Below, piece by piece: positions 34,612 through 44,486 of a DNA stretch of 52,167 nucleotides (the first letter of the stretch is position 1; each line of letters begins with the position of its first letter). A program made the translations under genes and the position numbers. This DNA comes from Mesobacillus campisalis (GTDB lineage Bacteria; Bacillota; Bacilli; Bacillales; Cytobacillaceae): NCBI RefSeq assembly GCF_000986785.1, contig NZ_LAYY01000031.1:1-52167 (forward strand). Direction: 5' to 3'. The notes beneath the pieces are model-generated. The model was not told the DNA's origin and ran no database searches. It worked only from the letters and a program-made list of their open reading frames with translations.

Positions 34612-34830
34612 TCAGTTATTTCCGATTGTTGGCTGATCAACCAAATTGGAGTCAACGACATTGTTTGCATTCAATCCGTTATTTGTAACAATAAAACCTC
34701 CCGTATTGGCTGCTCCCTGCCCTGAGGTCGACTTTGAATTGCTTTTTGGCGAGATAATAAGGGAGTCTCCAAATTGGACGTTTCCTCCTCCTACGTTAAT
34801 GATTTGCACAGGTCCGACGAAAGCTGGCAT
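34612..34830 (-). CDS. gerPF: Spore germination protein GerPF
   Basis: The 72-residue protein begins MPAFVGPVQIINVGGGNVQFGDSL and has the Gly/Asn/Ser-rich, low-charge composition of the GerPA/GerPF pair. GerP proteins are spore-coat components needed for small germinants to reach the inner membrane receptors. It resembles GerPA at the other end of the operon, including the MPA[FI]VG start and the central NTGG/NTGD. The ATG is preceded by AAAAGGATG. It is the last gene of the six-gene operon. Confidence 0.93.
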   Translation of the reverse strand: MPAFVGPVQIINVGGGNVQFGDSLIISPKSNSKSTSGQGAANTGGFIVTNNGLNANNVVDSNLVDQPTIGNN

Positions 34831-34892
34831 TTAAAACATCCTTTTCTAATAGGCTCCTGCTGTAACATATGCAGTGGGGCAGGCTTATGTTC

Positions 34893-35267
34893 TTACTCCG
34901 GCTCTGGAAGAAGCTGGCGGATGTGCTTCACCCTTGCTTCCATTGAAACATGCCTCGTATTTCCGAGATGAACCACAGCGCTTGCAGACACCCCGGTAAC
35001 ACCAATTTTTCCGATTCGGATGCAAGGTGTGATATATTGCCGGGACATTTGAACTTGTTCTGTAATCGGGCTAAGCGGGAGAGGCTCTGAAAATACCCTG
35101 TAACTGGTGAAATTGCCTTCGTTTCCGAAGAAAATTTCTGCCTGCCTTTGTACGGCGAGCGCCCGTGAAAACCCTTGTATTCTGTTCGAGTCCCCAATTT
35201 GCAGGACAGAGGCAAGGGACACACTTTTCACCTCCACATTGTCAACGTGGACTGTTCTCCCGGACAT
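34893..35267 (-). CDS. gerPE: Spore germination protein GerPE
   Basis: The 124-residue protein begins MSGRTVHVDNVEVKSVSLASVLQIGDS, typical of GerPE, and contains a second copy of the same kind of segment near the end (GVSASAVVHLGNTRHV). It acts with the other GerP coat proteins in germinant permeation. Its ATG overlaps the gerPD stop by one base (TAATG), indicating coupled translation. Confidence 0.92.
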   Translation of the reverse strand: MSGRTVHVDNVEVKSVSLASVLQIGDSNRIQGFSRALAVQRQAEIFFGNEGNFTSYRVFSEPLPLSPITEQVQMSRQYITPCIRIGKIGVTGVSASAVVHLGNTRHVSMEARVKHIRQLLPEPE

Positions 35268-35452
35268 TATGCACCCGTCTCCGGGGCCAGCGGAACAAAT
35301 GGCCCAATTAACAGGGATTCTGGTGGAGTATCAAAGGTGGCGGCGAGCTGGATGGTTTCTGCATCGCCGATAAGAAATAGGGAGGAACTGGAGACACCGA
35401 GGATATGGATATTTCCCACCTGCAATTCCTTGTTATAGACATTAAAAATCAC
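35267..35452 (-). CDS. gerPD: Spore germination protein GerPD
   Basis: The 61-residue product begins MIFNVYNKELQVGNIHILGVSSSSLFLIGD and ends in a Pro-rich tail (GPFVPLAPETGA). It shares the beta-strand pattern ...SSxLxIGD... with GerPB and GerPE. The GTG start overlaps the gerPC stop (GTGA) and follows AAAGGAGGAGCCAGA. Confidence 0.92.
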   Translation of the reverse strand: MIFNVYNKELQVGNIHILGVSSSSLFLIGDAETIQLAATFDTPPESLLIGPFVPLAPETGA

Positions 35453-36066
35453 TCTGGCTCCTCCTTTGCTCTCTGTTGAAGCTGGCTTAAAAATACGAAA
35501 ACTCCTTGCCTGATTTCATTTTTAATTTTTTCCACAATCTCTTGCTGCCCTGCAGAATTCAGCTCCCGGTCCTCAGTTGAAATAGTGTCCAGGTGGGCGG
35601 AGATCCGTTGCGGAAGCTGCCTGGTGATATCTTCCTTGATAAGTGAATAATAAGATTCATCAACCGAAAAATTAAGATTTTCCTGTGCCTCCTCATATAT
35701 TGCCGGAAGAGAGCTCTCCAAAAACTCTCTTACTTCGCTTTCAATGTCACCGCTTCTCTTTATCATTTTAAAGGGTTTTTTTGGAGACATTGGCGTCTGA
35801 ATCCCCTGGTTTTCAACAGCAAAATCCGAAATTTCCTCCAAATCGGAGGGATTCAACCCGATATTCAGTGTCCCTTCAAGGCTTTCGACTTTCAATTGGT
35901 CGAATTTATATTCAATTGTACCGACTTGGACAGGAGGCCGTTCCTTTAACTTTGCAAATTCCTGCTGAAGCTCATTTAGTTTCTTTTCAAGTGCCATGAT
36001 TTTTTTAGCCTGCATTTCAATAAAGGTATGAAGTTCTCTCATATATTGGTATATTTCCCTGTTCAA
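35449..36066 (-). CDS. gerPC: Spore germination protein GerPC
   Basis: The 205-residue protein differs from the other GerP members: residues 1-45 form a predicted coiled coil (YMRELHTFIEMQAKKIMALE, then KKLNELQQEFAKLKER), followed by a beta-rich GTIEYKFDQLKVESLEGTLNIG motif and a C-terminal helical domain. The TTG at 36066 lies 8 nt after AGAGG and gives MNREIYQYMRE; an in-frame GTG three codons earlier overlaps the ribosome site and is less likely. Confidence 0.9.
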   Translation of the reverse strand: MNREIYQYMRELHTFIEMQAKKIMALEKKLNELQQEFAKLKERPPVQVGTIEYKFDQLKVESLEGTLNIGLNPSDLEEISDFAVENQGIQTPMSPKKPFKMIKRSGDIESEVREFLESSLPAIYEEAQENLNFSVDESYYSLIKEDITRQLPQRISAHLDTISTEDRELNSAGQQEIVEKIKNEIRQGVFVFLSQLQQRAKEEPE

Positions 36067-36111
36067 GGAACCCACCTCTATTCATTTTTGTGCAAAAGAA
36101 TTTCTTCAAGA

Positions 36112-36333
36112 CTATGTGGGGGATTGAAGCGGCACCAGCGGCCCGGGAGAAAAGGATGGACTGCCTGGCTGGACTGCTTCCGGTGCAGGAGCGGTAAATC
36201 CTCCGGTATTATACAGATAGGAAGCAGGTTTAATCACTCCCGCACTTCCGATTTGCAGGACCGAAGAGTTGCTGATGCCCTCAATCCTGATTAAATTAAT
36301 GTTTATGCTTTGCTTTATATAATAATTCGCCAT
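36112..36333 (-). CDS. gerPB: Spore germination protein GerPB
   Basis: The 73-residue protein begins MANYYIKQSININLIRIEGISNSSVLQIGSAG and ends with a Pro/Ser-rich stretch (PGSPSFSPGPLVPL), as in other GerPB proteins. The ATG at 36333 has AGGTGAG at 8 nt; a GTG three codons earlier lies within that ribosome site and was not chosen. Confidence 0.91.
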   Translation of the reverse strand: MANYYIKQSININLIRIEGISNSSVLQIGSAGVIKPASYLYNTGGFTAPAPEAVQPGSPSFSPGPLVPLQSPT

Positions 36334-36348
36334 CGCTCTCACCTGCTG

Positions 36349-36570
36349 TTAGGCATTAAAATAATTCCCCTGATCCACGCTGTCCTGGTCGAAGGTATTC
36401 GTTGAACTCTTATTGTTATAAAGTGTCACTGTATCCCCGGTATTAAAGGAACCTGCTCCTGAAAAAGTCTTGGCAGTGGAGACCGGCATGATTTTATAAA
36501 CGTCGCCAATATGGAATACACCGCTGCTTCCAACCGAGATGACCTGTACTGCTCCAACGATTGCTGGCAT
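36349..36570 (-). CDS. gerPA: Spore germination protein GerPA
   Basis: The 73-residue protein begins MPAIVGAVQVISVGSSGVFHIGD and has the GerPA middle GSFNTGDTVTLYNNKSSTN. It is the first gene of gerPABCDEF. The ATG follows TAAGGGTGTTGTATT. A sigma-K-like promoter lies 30-60 bp upstream, in line with known mother-cell expression of gerP late in sporulation. Confidence 0.93.
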   Translation of the reverse strand: MPAIVGAVQVISVGSSGVFHIGDVYKIMPVSTAKTFSGAGSFNTGDTVTLYNNKSSTNTFDQDSVDQGNYFNA

Positions 36571-36600
36571 AATACAACACCCTTATAGAGGTTTTGCTAA

Positions 36601-36628
36601 TATCCTATGTCAGCGGAGGAAGCGTGTG
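36601..36628 (-). promoter_or_regulatory. Sigma-K-like promoter of the gerP operon
   Basis: On the minus strand CATAGGATA (36609-36601) fits the sigma-K -10 consensus CATA-N3-TA exactly, and an ACAC element (36628-36624) lies about 14-16 bp upstream, matching the short -35 (AC) of sigma-K promoters. In B. subtilis gerP is transcribed by sigma-K and repressed by GerE. Confidence 0.7.
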
Positions 36629-36746
36629 ATTAAAATGCCTCTTTTATAATTTAAAAACGAAAAACGACACAAACCGACATTATTAGCTGGAAAGATTATG
36701 GTAAGATATTATTAGAATTTTCTGCACTAAGAGAAGGGGGATTGAC

Positions 36747-38339
36747 ATGGACGTACCATTGATATTAACGCATTTTCTCGATCGTGCCGTATCTTTATAC
36801 GGGGAAAAGAAGGCCGTTTTTTGTGAGGACAGAGAGTTTACATACCGGGAATTGAACAGCCGAGTAAATAGACTGTCCAATGGGCTCAGGAAGCTTGGAG
36901 TGAAAAAGGGAGACAGGATCGCCTATCTCGCTCCAAATACAGTCGAAATGCTTGAAGGCTTTTACGGAGTATTTCAGCTTGGCGCTGTCATGGTCCCGCT
37001 AAACATCCGTCTCAAACCGGATGATTACCTTTTTATCCTGAATCATAGTGAATCCAAGGTGTTATTTGTCGACCAGGAGCTGTATCATCTTATTGCCCCT
37101 GTCAAGGACAAACTAGAGACTGTTGAGAGGATCATTGTTCATTACCATGACGGCTCGAGCCCTGAGGCAGGGTATGATGAGTGGCTTAAAGGAAACTCTG
37201 AGGCGCCATTTGATCGGGAGTTCCTTGAGGAACAGGATGTTTGCAGCCTGTTATACACAAGCGGCACAACCGGAAACCCAAAGGGCGTAATGCTGACCCA
37301 TAGGAATAATTACCTGCATGCATTAAGTTCCATGCACCATTTGCGGGTAAGTGACGAGGATGTCCTCATTCATGTACTGCCCATGTTTCACGTCAACGGC
37401 TGGGGCTCGCCATTTTACTATACAGCCAATGGAGCAGCACAAGTCTGCTTAAGAAAAGCCGCGCCAGAATCGATTTTTGCCGCGATTGCAAAGCACGGTG
37501 CGACCGTCATGCATATGGCCCCGACAGTGCTGAATTCCATTCTTCAGCATTATGAACAGCATGTCCCTGAGGTGAAGGATAATATAAGGGTAGTAATCGC
37601 AGGTTCGGCCCCGCCTCCGGCATTTGTAACAAGAGTCGAAAAAGAGCTGGGCTGGGAGTTCATCCAGGTATACGGAATGACAGAATCGTCGCCGCTCAGC
37701 ACTGTTTCCACCGTACGCTCCCATTTGAAAAGGCTTCCATTAAATGAACAATATCGAATGAAGGCGAAAGCCGGGGTCCCGATGATTGGCAGCGAAGTGA
37801 AGGTTGTGAACGAGCTGGGAAGGGAGGTTGCCGGAAATGGGATGGAAATTGGGGAAGTGGTGGTCAGAAGCAACGGAGTCATGAAGGGGTACTGGAAAAA
37901 CGACGAAGCAACAATGGAAGCGATTCGCGATGGCTGGCTGCATACAGGCGATATGGCCAATGTCGATTCATATGGGAATATCGAAATTGTCGACCGCAAA
38001 AAAGATGTAATTATCTCGGGCGGCGAGAACATATCCTCAATCGAAGTGGAAGGTGTTCTCTATGATCATCCTGCGGTTCTTGAGGCGGCTGTGATTGCGG
38101 TTCCTCATGAAAAATGGGGCGAAACACCACATGCCTATGTTGTGCTTCGCCCTGGGACCACTATTACGGAAAAGGAACTGATTGATTTTTCCAGGGAAAA
38201 GCTGGCTCACTTCAAGGCTATTACGGGTGTCACATTTGTCGATGAACTGCCGAAGACCGCATCCGGTAAAATCCAGAAGGTACATTTGCGAAATGAATAT
38301 TGGGAAGCCCAAGGCAAAACCGGCAAGTTTGTGAATTAA
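36747..38339 (+). CDS. Acyl-CoA synthetase (AMP-forming, medium/long-chain type)
   Basis: The 530-residue ANL enzyme has the ATP loop YTSGTTGNPKGVMLTHRN, VLPMFHVNGWGSPF, the adenylate motif QVYGMTESSPL, GWLHTGDMANVD, the hinge DRKKDVIISGGENISSIEVE and the catalytic PKTASGKIQK. It resembles the fatty-acyl-CoA synthetases often named FadK or alkK-like, but substrate length is not determined. The ATG follows AGAAGGGGGATTGAC. yisK follows after 37 bp and may be co-transcribed. B. subtilis has yisI and yisJ in this interval instead. Confidence 0.88.
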   Translation: MDVPLILTHFLDRAVSLYGEKKAVFCEDREFTYRELNSRVNRLSNGLRKLGVKKGDRIAYLAPNTVEMLEGFYGVFQLGAVMVPLNIRLKPDDYLFILNHSESKVLFVDQELYHLIAPVKDKLETVERIIVHYHDGSSPEAGYDEWLKGNSEAPFDREFLEEQDVCSLLYTSGTTGNPKGVMLTHRNNYLHALSSMHHLRVSDEDVLIHVLPMFHVNGWGSPFYYTANGAAQVCLRKAAPESIFAAIAKHGATVMHMAPTVLNSILQHYEQHVPEVKDNIRVVIAGSAPPPAFVTRVEKELGWEFIQVYGMTESSPLSTVSTVRSHLKRLPLNEQYRMKAKAGVPMIGSEVKVVNELGREVAGNGMEIGEVVVRSNGVMKGYWKNDEATMEAIRDGWLHTGDMANVDSYGNIEIVDRKKDVIISGGENISSIEVEGVLYDHPAVLEAAVIAVPHEKWGETPHAYVVLRPGTTITEKELIDFSREKLAHFKAITGVTFVDELPKTASGKIQKVHLRNEYWEAQGKTGKFVN

Positions 38340-38376
38340 GGGAAGGGATCCAATAAAGACAAGGAGCAGATTCCAC

Positions 38377-39270
38377 ATGAAGTTCGTTACAGCAGAAGAC
38401 AGGCAGGGCGTTTTTATTGGCATGGTTCATGAATCAGGGGAAAAGGTTCTTGCCCTGGGACGGGCACAGCAGAAATTGGAAGGAATAAATACGTTCCCGG
38501 AAACCATGCACGAGTGCATTGCTTTAGGTGAAGGATTTTTAACCATGGCCCATGAAATTTTTGCGATGGCAGGGGAGGAACTGTTTCTTCCTCTGTCAGA
38601 GGTGAGCCTGCTGGCCCCTATTCCGCGTCCCGCGAAAAATATATTTTGTGTGGGGAAGAATTATATTGAACATGCGCTGGAGCTTGGCAGCAAAGAAGAT
38701 ATTCCGGAGCATCTTATGGTATTCACCAAGGCCCCGACCACTGTCATCGGGTTCGGACAATCCATTCCGGCCCATGAACAGGTATCAGAAGAGCTTGATT
38801 ATGAAGGAGAGCTTGCCGTTGTCATTGGAAAAGAGGGACGAGCGATTAAAGAGGAGCATGCTCTTGAGCATATATTTGGCTATACGATCATCAACGATGT
38901 GACCGCCCGTGACCTCCAGGCAAGGCATAGGCAATATTTTATCGGCAAAAGCCTGGACGGCACCTGTCCAATGGGGCCATGGATAGTTCATTTCTCTGCC
39001 ATTGGAAGTCCAAACAGCCTGAGGATTGAGACCAGGGTGAATGGCGAAGTCCGGCAATTGTCGAATACGGAACATTTTATTTTTCCTATTCAAAAGATCA
39101 TAGCTGAACTGTCCAAAGGAATGACCCTGGAACCAGGTGACATTATTGCAACCGGCACCCCTTCAGGAGTAGGCAAAGGCTTTCGTCCTCCCAAATTCCT
39201 GCAAAAAGGGGATGAAATCGAAATATTTGTTGAAGGCATAGGCAAGCTGGTAAATAGTGTTGGGGAATAA
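38377..39270 (+). CDS. yisK: Fumarylacetoacetate hydrolase-family protein YisK
   Basis: The 297-residue protein has a short N-terminal domain and a FAH catalytic domain starting at KNIFCVGKNYIEHALELG. Metal ligands are visible in ELDYEGELAVVIGKEGR (E-x-E) and in GYTIINDVTARDLQ (D), followed by the lysine of FIGKSLDGTCPMGPW and the C-terminal ATGTPSGVG. B. subtilis YisK is reported to have oxaloacetate decarboxylase activity and an effect on cell shape; position next to yisL supports the same identity. The ATG lies 10 nt after AAGGAG. Confidence 0.88.
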   Translation: MKFVTAEDRQGVFIGMVHESGEKVLALGRAQQKLEGINTFPETMHECIALGEGFLTMAHEIFAMAGEELFLPLSEVSLLAPIPRPAKNIFCVGKNYIEHALELGSKEDIPEHLMVFTKAPTTVIGFGQSIPAHEQVSEELDYEGELAVVIGKEGRAIKEEHALEHIFGYTIINDVTARDLQARHRQYFIGKSLDGTCPMGPWIVHFSAIGSPNSLRIETRVNGEVRQLSNTEHFIFPIQKIIAELSKGMTLEPGDIIATGTPSGVGKGFRPPKFLQKGDEIEIFVEGIGKLVNSVGE

Positions 39271-39374
39271 AGGATAGTTCGACAATTTTCCTCCTTTTCC
39301 CACCATAATTTTAGGAAAATTTGTCCTCCTGTGATATGATAAGGTAGACTTATTGATAATAGGAGGCAAGCAAT

Positions 39375-39731
39375 ATGGTACATGCCCATATGACCGCATG
39401 GTTCTTGGCTGTCATTTTATTTTTTGTTGCTCTGGGCCTGCACAAGGGCGGTAAACAAAAAGGTTTCAAGATTGTACAGATGATTTTGCGAGTCTTGTAC
39501 ATACTGATTCTTGCAACTGGTCTGGGACTGCTTTTCAGCCTGGCCAATATCAGCATGATGTATATTTTAAAAGTGGTCGTTGGCCTTTGGGTCATCGCGA
39601 TGATCGAAATGATTTTGGGGCGGAAGGCAAAGGGAGAAAGAACACAGGTATTGTGGATTCAGTTTATCATTGCCTTTGTACTTGTCCTGTACCTTGGATT
39701 TTCCCTTCCATTGGGAACGTATATTTTTTAA
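39375..39731 (+). CDS. yisL: DUF1516 membrane protein YisL
   Basis: The 118-residue protein has four predicted membrane spans and begins MVHAHMTAWFLAVILFFVAL, the start characteristic of YisL. It has no known function. The ATG follows AATAGGAGG at normal spacing. A strong terminator follows and separates it from the convergent yisN. Confidence 0.9.
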   Translation: MVHAHMTAWFLAVILFFVALGLHKGGKQKGFKIVQMILRVLYILILATGLGLLFSLANISMMYILKVVVGLWVIAMIEMILGRKAKGERTQVLWIQFIIAFVLVLYLGFSLPLGTYIF

Positions 39732-39737
39732 AAAAAG

Positions 39738-39766
39738 GAAAAAGCTGCCGCGTGGCAGCTTTTTTT
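39738..39766 (+). terminator. Intrinsic terminator after yisL
   Basis: AAAGCTGCC-GCGT-GGCAGCTTT is followed by a T-run, with an A-run upstream so that it could also serve yisN on the minus strand. Confidence 0.92.
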
Positions 39767-39770
39767 CTTC

Positions 39771-40331
39771 TTAGGAAATCTTTTCTATCACAGTACGCTT
39801 TCCGCTGCTAAGGGTAAATTCAAAGCGGTCGCTACGAGAACTGGCATAATCAAAATGGTGCTGGATGCTGCAGATGCATTCTTCGTTGTCAAAAATCAGG
39901 AAGTTTACACCACATGCTCCCTCATTTCCGTTTAGGAAGGTAAGGTGGTTATAGCAGTAAATGCAATCATGGATGGAAAAATGAAGGGAGTTCAGGGTAT
40001 TGATAAAATACAAAAAGGCCTCATCCTTCAGTTCATCAAGCAGTCTTTCCAAGGAATAGATCAATTGTTTCCTGATCCTGATACTCTCGCCGTCAAACAG
40101 GCTTATCATTTTCCTGTCACATTGGACTTTCCCGTTTTCCAGCAGCAATCCTCTTTGCCAGCTCTGTTCACGAAACACTTCGACCTCCTGGTTGATATGA
40201 TGCTCCAAAAGCGAAGCTTCTTCCGTTTCCTCATCGAAAAAAACCCATTGCTGGTTAATGAACTCAATTGTGCCGGCATCAAATGCTCCAAGCTGATTTT
40301 CTATTAGCTTAATTCGTTGCTGTCGATTCAT
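39771..40331 (-). CDS. yisN: DUF2777 protein, YisN-like
   Basis: The 186-residue soluble protein begins MNRQQRIKLIENQLGAFD and contains a cysteine-containing centre (HDCIYCYNHLTFLNGNEGACGVNFLIFDNEECICSI read in pieces), with CIYC as a possible metal or disulfide pair. Position between yisL and asnO matches B. subtilis yisN, function unknown. Two ATGs follow GGAGG; the second (40331) has better spacing. Confidence 0.8.
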   Translation of the reverse strand: MNRQQRIKLIENQLGAFDAGTIEFINQQWVFFDEETEEASLLEHHINQEVEVFREQSWQRGLLLENGKVQCDRKMISLFDGESIRIRKQLIYSLERLLDELKDEAFLYFINTLNSLHFSIHDCIYCYNHLTFLNGNEGACGVNFLIFDNEECICSIQHHFDYASSRSDRFEFTLSSGKRTVIEKIS

Positions 40332-40504
40332 CATTAACCTCCGTATTTAGCTACTCACCATCCTTTCTAGACATCATTGCCGAATTTTATAACTGCAAAT
40401 GTAAAGATATCGTCTCTAATTTTAACCATCCATATTCCTGCTGCATAAGATTAACCATAGCCCAAAAAATGGATATGTTCCGCTAAAGGAAGGATGGATG
40501 TTAA

Positions 40505-42352
40505 ATGTGTGGGATAACCGGCTGGATTGATTATCGAAGAAATTTGCAGAATGAGCGGCAGACCATATTGAAGATGGCGGATACCTTGGCCAAAAGAGGG
40601 CCTGATGATACCAATATTTGGGTTCAAACGCATGCTGCCCTGGGTCATAAAAGACTTGTGGTTGTGGACCCCGAGGGCGGCCGGCAGCCGATGACCAGAA
40701 ACAAGGGGGATAACCGCTATACCATTTGTTATAACGGTGAACTATATAATACCGAAGATTTGAGAAAAACGCTTTCACTAAAAGGATATTCTTTTGATGG
40801 CCATTCTGATACAGAAGTTTTATTAACTGCGTACCTGGAATGGAAAGAAAATTGCCTTGAGTACTTAAACGGAATCTTTGCCTTTGCTGTCTGGGATGAG
40901 GCAGAGGAAAAACTGTTTATTGGCAGGGACCGTCTGGGAGTAAAGCCGCTCTTCTTTACGGAGACTGCTGCGGGGCTGCTCTTCGCTTCAGAGCAGAAAG
41001 CCATTCTTGCCCATCCGGAAGTCCAGGCGGCAGTCAGCATGGAGGGGCTAAGTGAGCTATTTGGGTTGGGCCCATCCCGCTCTCCGGGTACGGGAGTCTT
41101 CAAGGGGATCAAGGAATTAAGACCGGCACATGCCCTTCATTTTTCGAAGAATGGCCTGAAAATTTGGCGATATTGGAATGTGAAAAGTGAAACACATCGT
41201 GACAGCCTTGAGGAGACTGCAGAGAAAATCCGATTCCTGTTCACGGATGCTGTTAAACGCCAGCTGGTATCGGATGTTCCCCTGTGTACTTTCCTTTCCG
41301 GAGGAGTGGATTCAAGTGCCATTACAGCGATTGCCGCAAAAGAGTATGAAGCTTCCGGAAAAGGGAGGCTGCATACGTATTCCATTGATTACGAAGGGAA
41401 TGCAAAATATTTTAAGGAGAATGAATTTCAGCCTAACTCGGATGCAGCCTGGATCAGAAAGATGTCGGATGCCTTCTCGACTGTCCATCATGATTGTGTG
41501 ATTTCCCAGCAGCAGCTGGCCGGCCTTCTCGAACAGGCTGTCCATTATCGTGATTTGCCGGGAATGGCCGATATTGATTCTTCACTATTATGGTTTTGCG
41601 GAGAGATTAAAAATGACTTTACTGTGGGCTTGTCAGGAGAATGTGCAGATGAAATCTTTGGCGGTTATCCATGGTTCCGCCGGGAAGAGGATTTCAAACG
41701 GGCCGGTTTTCCCTGGATGAGGTCCATTGAAGCAAGACAGGGGCTGCTGCGGGAACATTGGCGAAAAAAACTGAACCTGGAAGAGTATATGATGGACCGA
41801 TATGCCGAAACGATCGCTGAGGTTCCTCGGCTTGAAGGAGAATCCGGTGACGCGGCAAAAAGACGTGAACTGTTTTACCTAAACATCATTTGGTTTATGA
41901 CTACGCTGCTCGACCGCAAGGACAGGATGAGCATGGGAGCGAGCCTGGAAGTGAGAGTCCCGTTTGCGGACCATAGATTGGTAGAGTATGTTTGGAACAT
42001 ACCTTGGGATATGAAGATGCATGGCAATCGGGAAAAGGGGATTTTGAGAAAAGCCCTTGAGGGAATTCTTCCTGATGAAGTGCTTTACCGGAAGAAGAGT
42101 CCCTATCCGAAAACACATCATCCTGCTTATACGGAAGGTGTCAAGAGCATGCTTTCCGGTTTTCTCGAAGACTCCAATAGCGCCTTGCATGAGTTCTTTG
42201 ACAGGCAACAACTGTTGACCATGATTGAGACAGACGGGAAAAGCTTCTCTTCGCCATGGTTTGGCCAGCTGATGACAGGTCCGCAGCTTTTGGCCCATAT
42301 CGCCCAGATTCACATCTGGTTCAGGGATTATAATGTAAATATAGCAGAATAG
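40505..42352 (+). CDS. asnO: Asparagine synthetase, glutamine-hydrolysing (AsnO)
   Basis: The enzyme makes asparagine from aspartate with glutamine as nitrogen donor. The 615-residue protein starts MCGITGWIDY, so the catalytic Cys2 fixes the start; the glutaminase domain also shows RGPDDT, HKRLVVVDP and CYNGELYN. The synthetase domain carries the pyrophosphate loop FLSGGVDSSAITA near residue 263 and GLSGECADEIFGGYPW. B. subtilis AsnO is 614 aa, lies next to yisN and is tied to sporulation. The ATG is preceded by AAAGGAAGG. Confidence 0.95.
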   Translation: MCGITGWIDYRRNLQNERQTILKMADTLAKRGPDDTNIWVQTHAALGHKRLVVVDPEGGRQPMTRNKGDNRYTICYNGELYNTEDLRKTLSLKGYSFDGHSDTEVLLTAYLEWKENCLEYLNGIFAFAVWDEAEEKLFIGRDRLGVKPLFFTETAAGLLFASEQKAILAHPEVQAAVSMEGLSELFGLGPSRSPGTGVFKGIKELRPAHALHFSKNGLKIWRYWNVKSETHRDSLEETAEKIRFLFTDAVKRQLVSDVPLCTFLSGGVDSSAITAIAAKEYEASGKGRLHTYSIDYEGNAKYFKENEFQPNSDAAWIRKMSDAFSTVHHDCVISQQQLAGLLEQAVHYRDLPGMADIDSSLLWFCGEIKNDFTVGLSGECADEIFGGYPWFRREEDFKRAGFPWMRSIEARQGLLREHWRKKLNLEEYMMDRYAETIAEVPRLEGESGDAAKRRELFYLNIIWFMTTLLDRKDRMSMGASLEVRVPFADHRLVEYVWNIPWDMKMHGNREKGILRKALEGILPDEVLYRKKSPYPKTHHPAYTEGVKSMLSGFLEDSNSALHEFFDRQQLLTMIETDGKSFSSPWFGQLMTGPQLLAHIAQIHIWFRDYNVNIAE

Positions 42353-42361
42353 TGATCTATA

Positions 42362-42399
42362 AATAAGCCAGTGTGTCCGGGGAGACACACTGGCTTATT
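42362..42399. terminator. Bidirectional terminator between asnO and the GH13 gene
   Basis: AATAAGCCAGTGTGTC and GACACACTGGCTTATT form a near-perfect 16-bp dyad around a short GC-rich loop. It lies between convergent genes; neither side has a long T-tract. Confidence 0.82.
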
Positions 42400-42405
42400 C
42401 GCAAT

Positions 42406-44169
<1,764 letters not shown>

Positions 44170-44338
44170 TCATCAAGTAAGATTTCCCGGTTTTTTCCTT
44201 GCAAGGGAGACATATTCTGTTAATAAAGTATATTACAATTAAGGTTAAATTAGGGAAATAACAGTTGTCAAACATAATATGGAGATTCACAAAAAATTAA
44301 TAATAAGAGGGTAGAGCAAAAAAAATATAAAAAACTAG

Positions 44339-44366
44339 TTGTAAAACTTGTAAGAAACCTTATAAT
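44339..44366 (+). promoter_or_regulatory. Promoter of the maltodextrin transport genes
   Basis: TTGTAA (44339-44344), 16 bp, TATAAT (44361-44366), about 120 bp before the binding-protein start. A cre-like site and the candidate LacI-type operator lie just downstream. Confidence 0.65.
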
Positions 44367-44378
44367 GAAAGTAGGTTG

Positions 44379-44392
44379 TGCAATCGTTTTCA
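44379..44392. promoter_or_regulatory. CcpA cre-like site
   Basis: TGCAATCGTTTTCA matches the Bacillus cre pattern TG-N-AARCG-N-WWWCA at all but one constrained base. It begins 13 bp after the -10, where CcpA bound under glucose-rich conditions would block transcription of the maltodextrin genes. Confidence 0.65.
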
Positions 44393-44408
44393 CAATGGTG
44401 CGCCGTTT

Positions 44409-44428
44409 CGGACAAACGTTTGCGCTGT
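44409..44428. promoter_or_regulatory. Candidate LacI-type operator, copy 1
   Basis: CGGACAAACGTTTGCGCTGT has the perfect core palindrome CAAACGTTTG with the central CpG typical of LacI/GalR-family operators. The same 20 bases occur at 45831-45850. The LacI-family regulator encoded at 49758 is the likely ligand (inference). Confidence 0.75.
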
Positions 44429-44486
44429 GAGGGAGAACTAATTTGGACAACACAAAAAAGATCAAATATTTTTAGGAGGGGAACAC

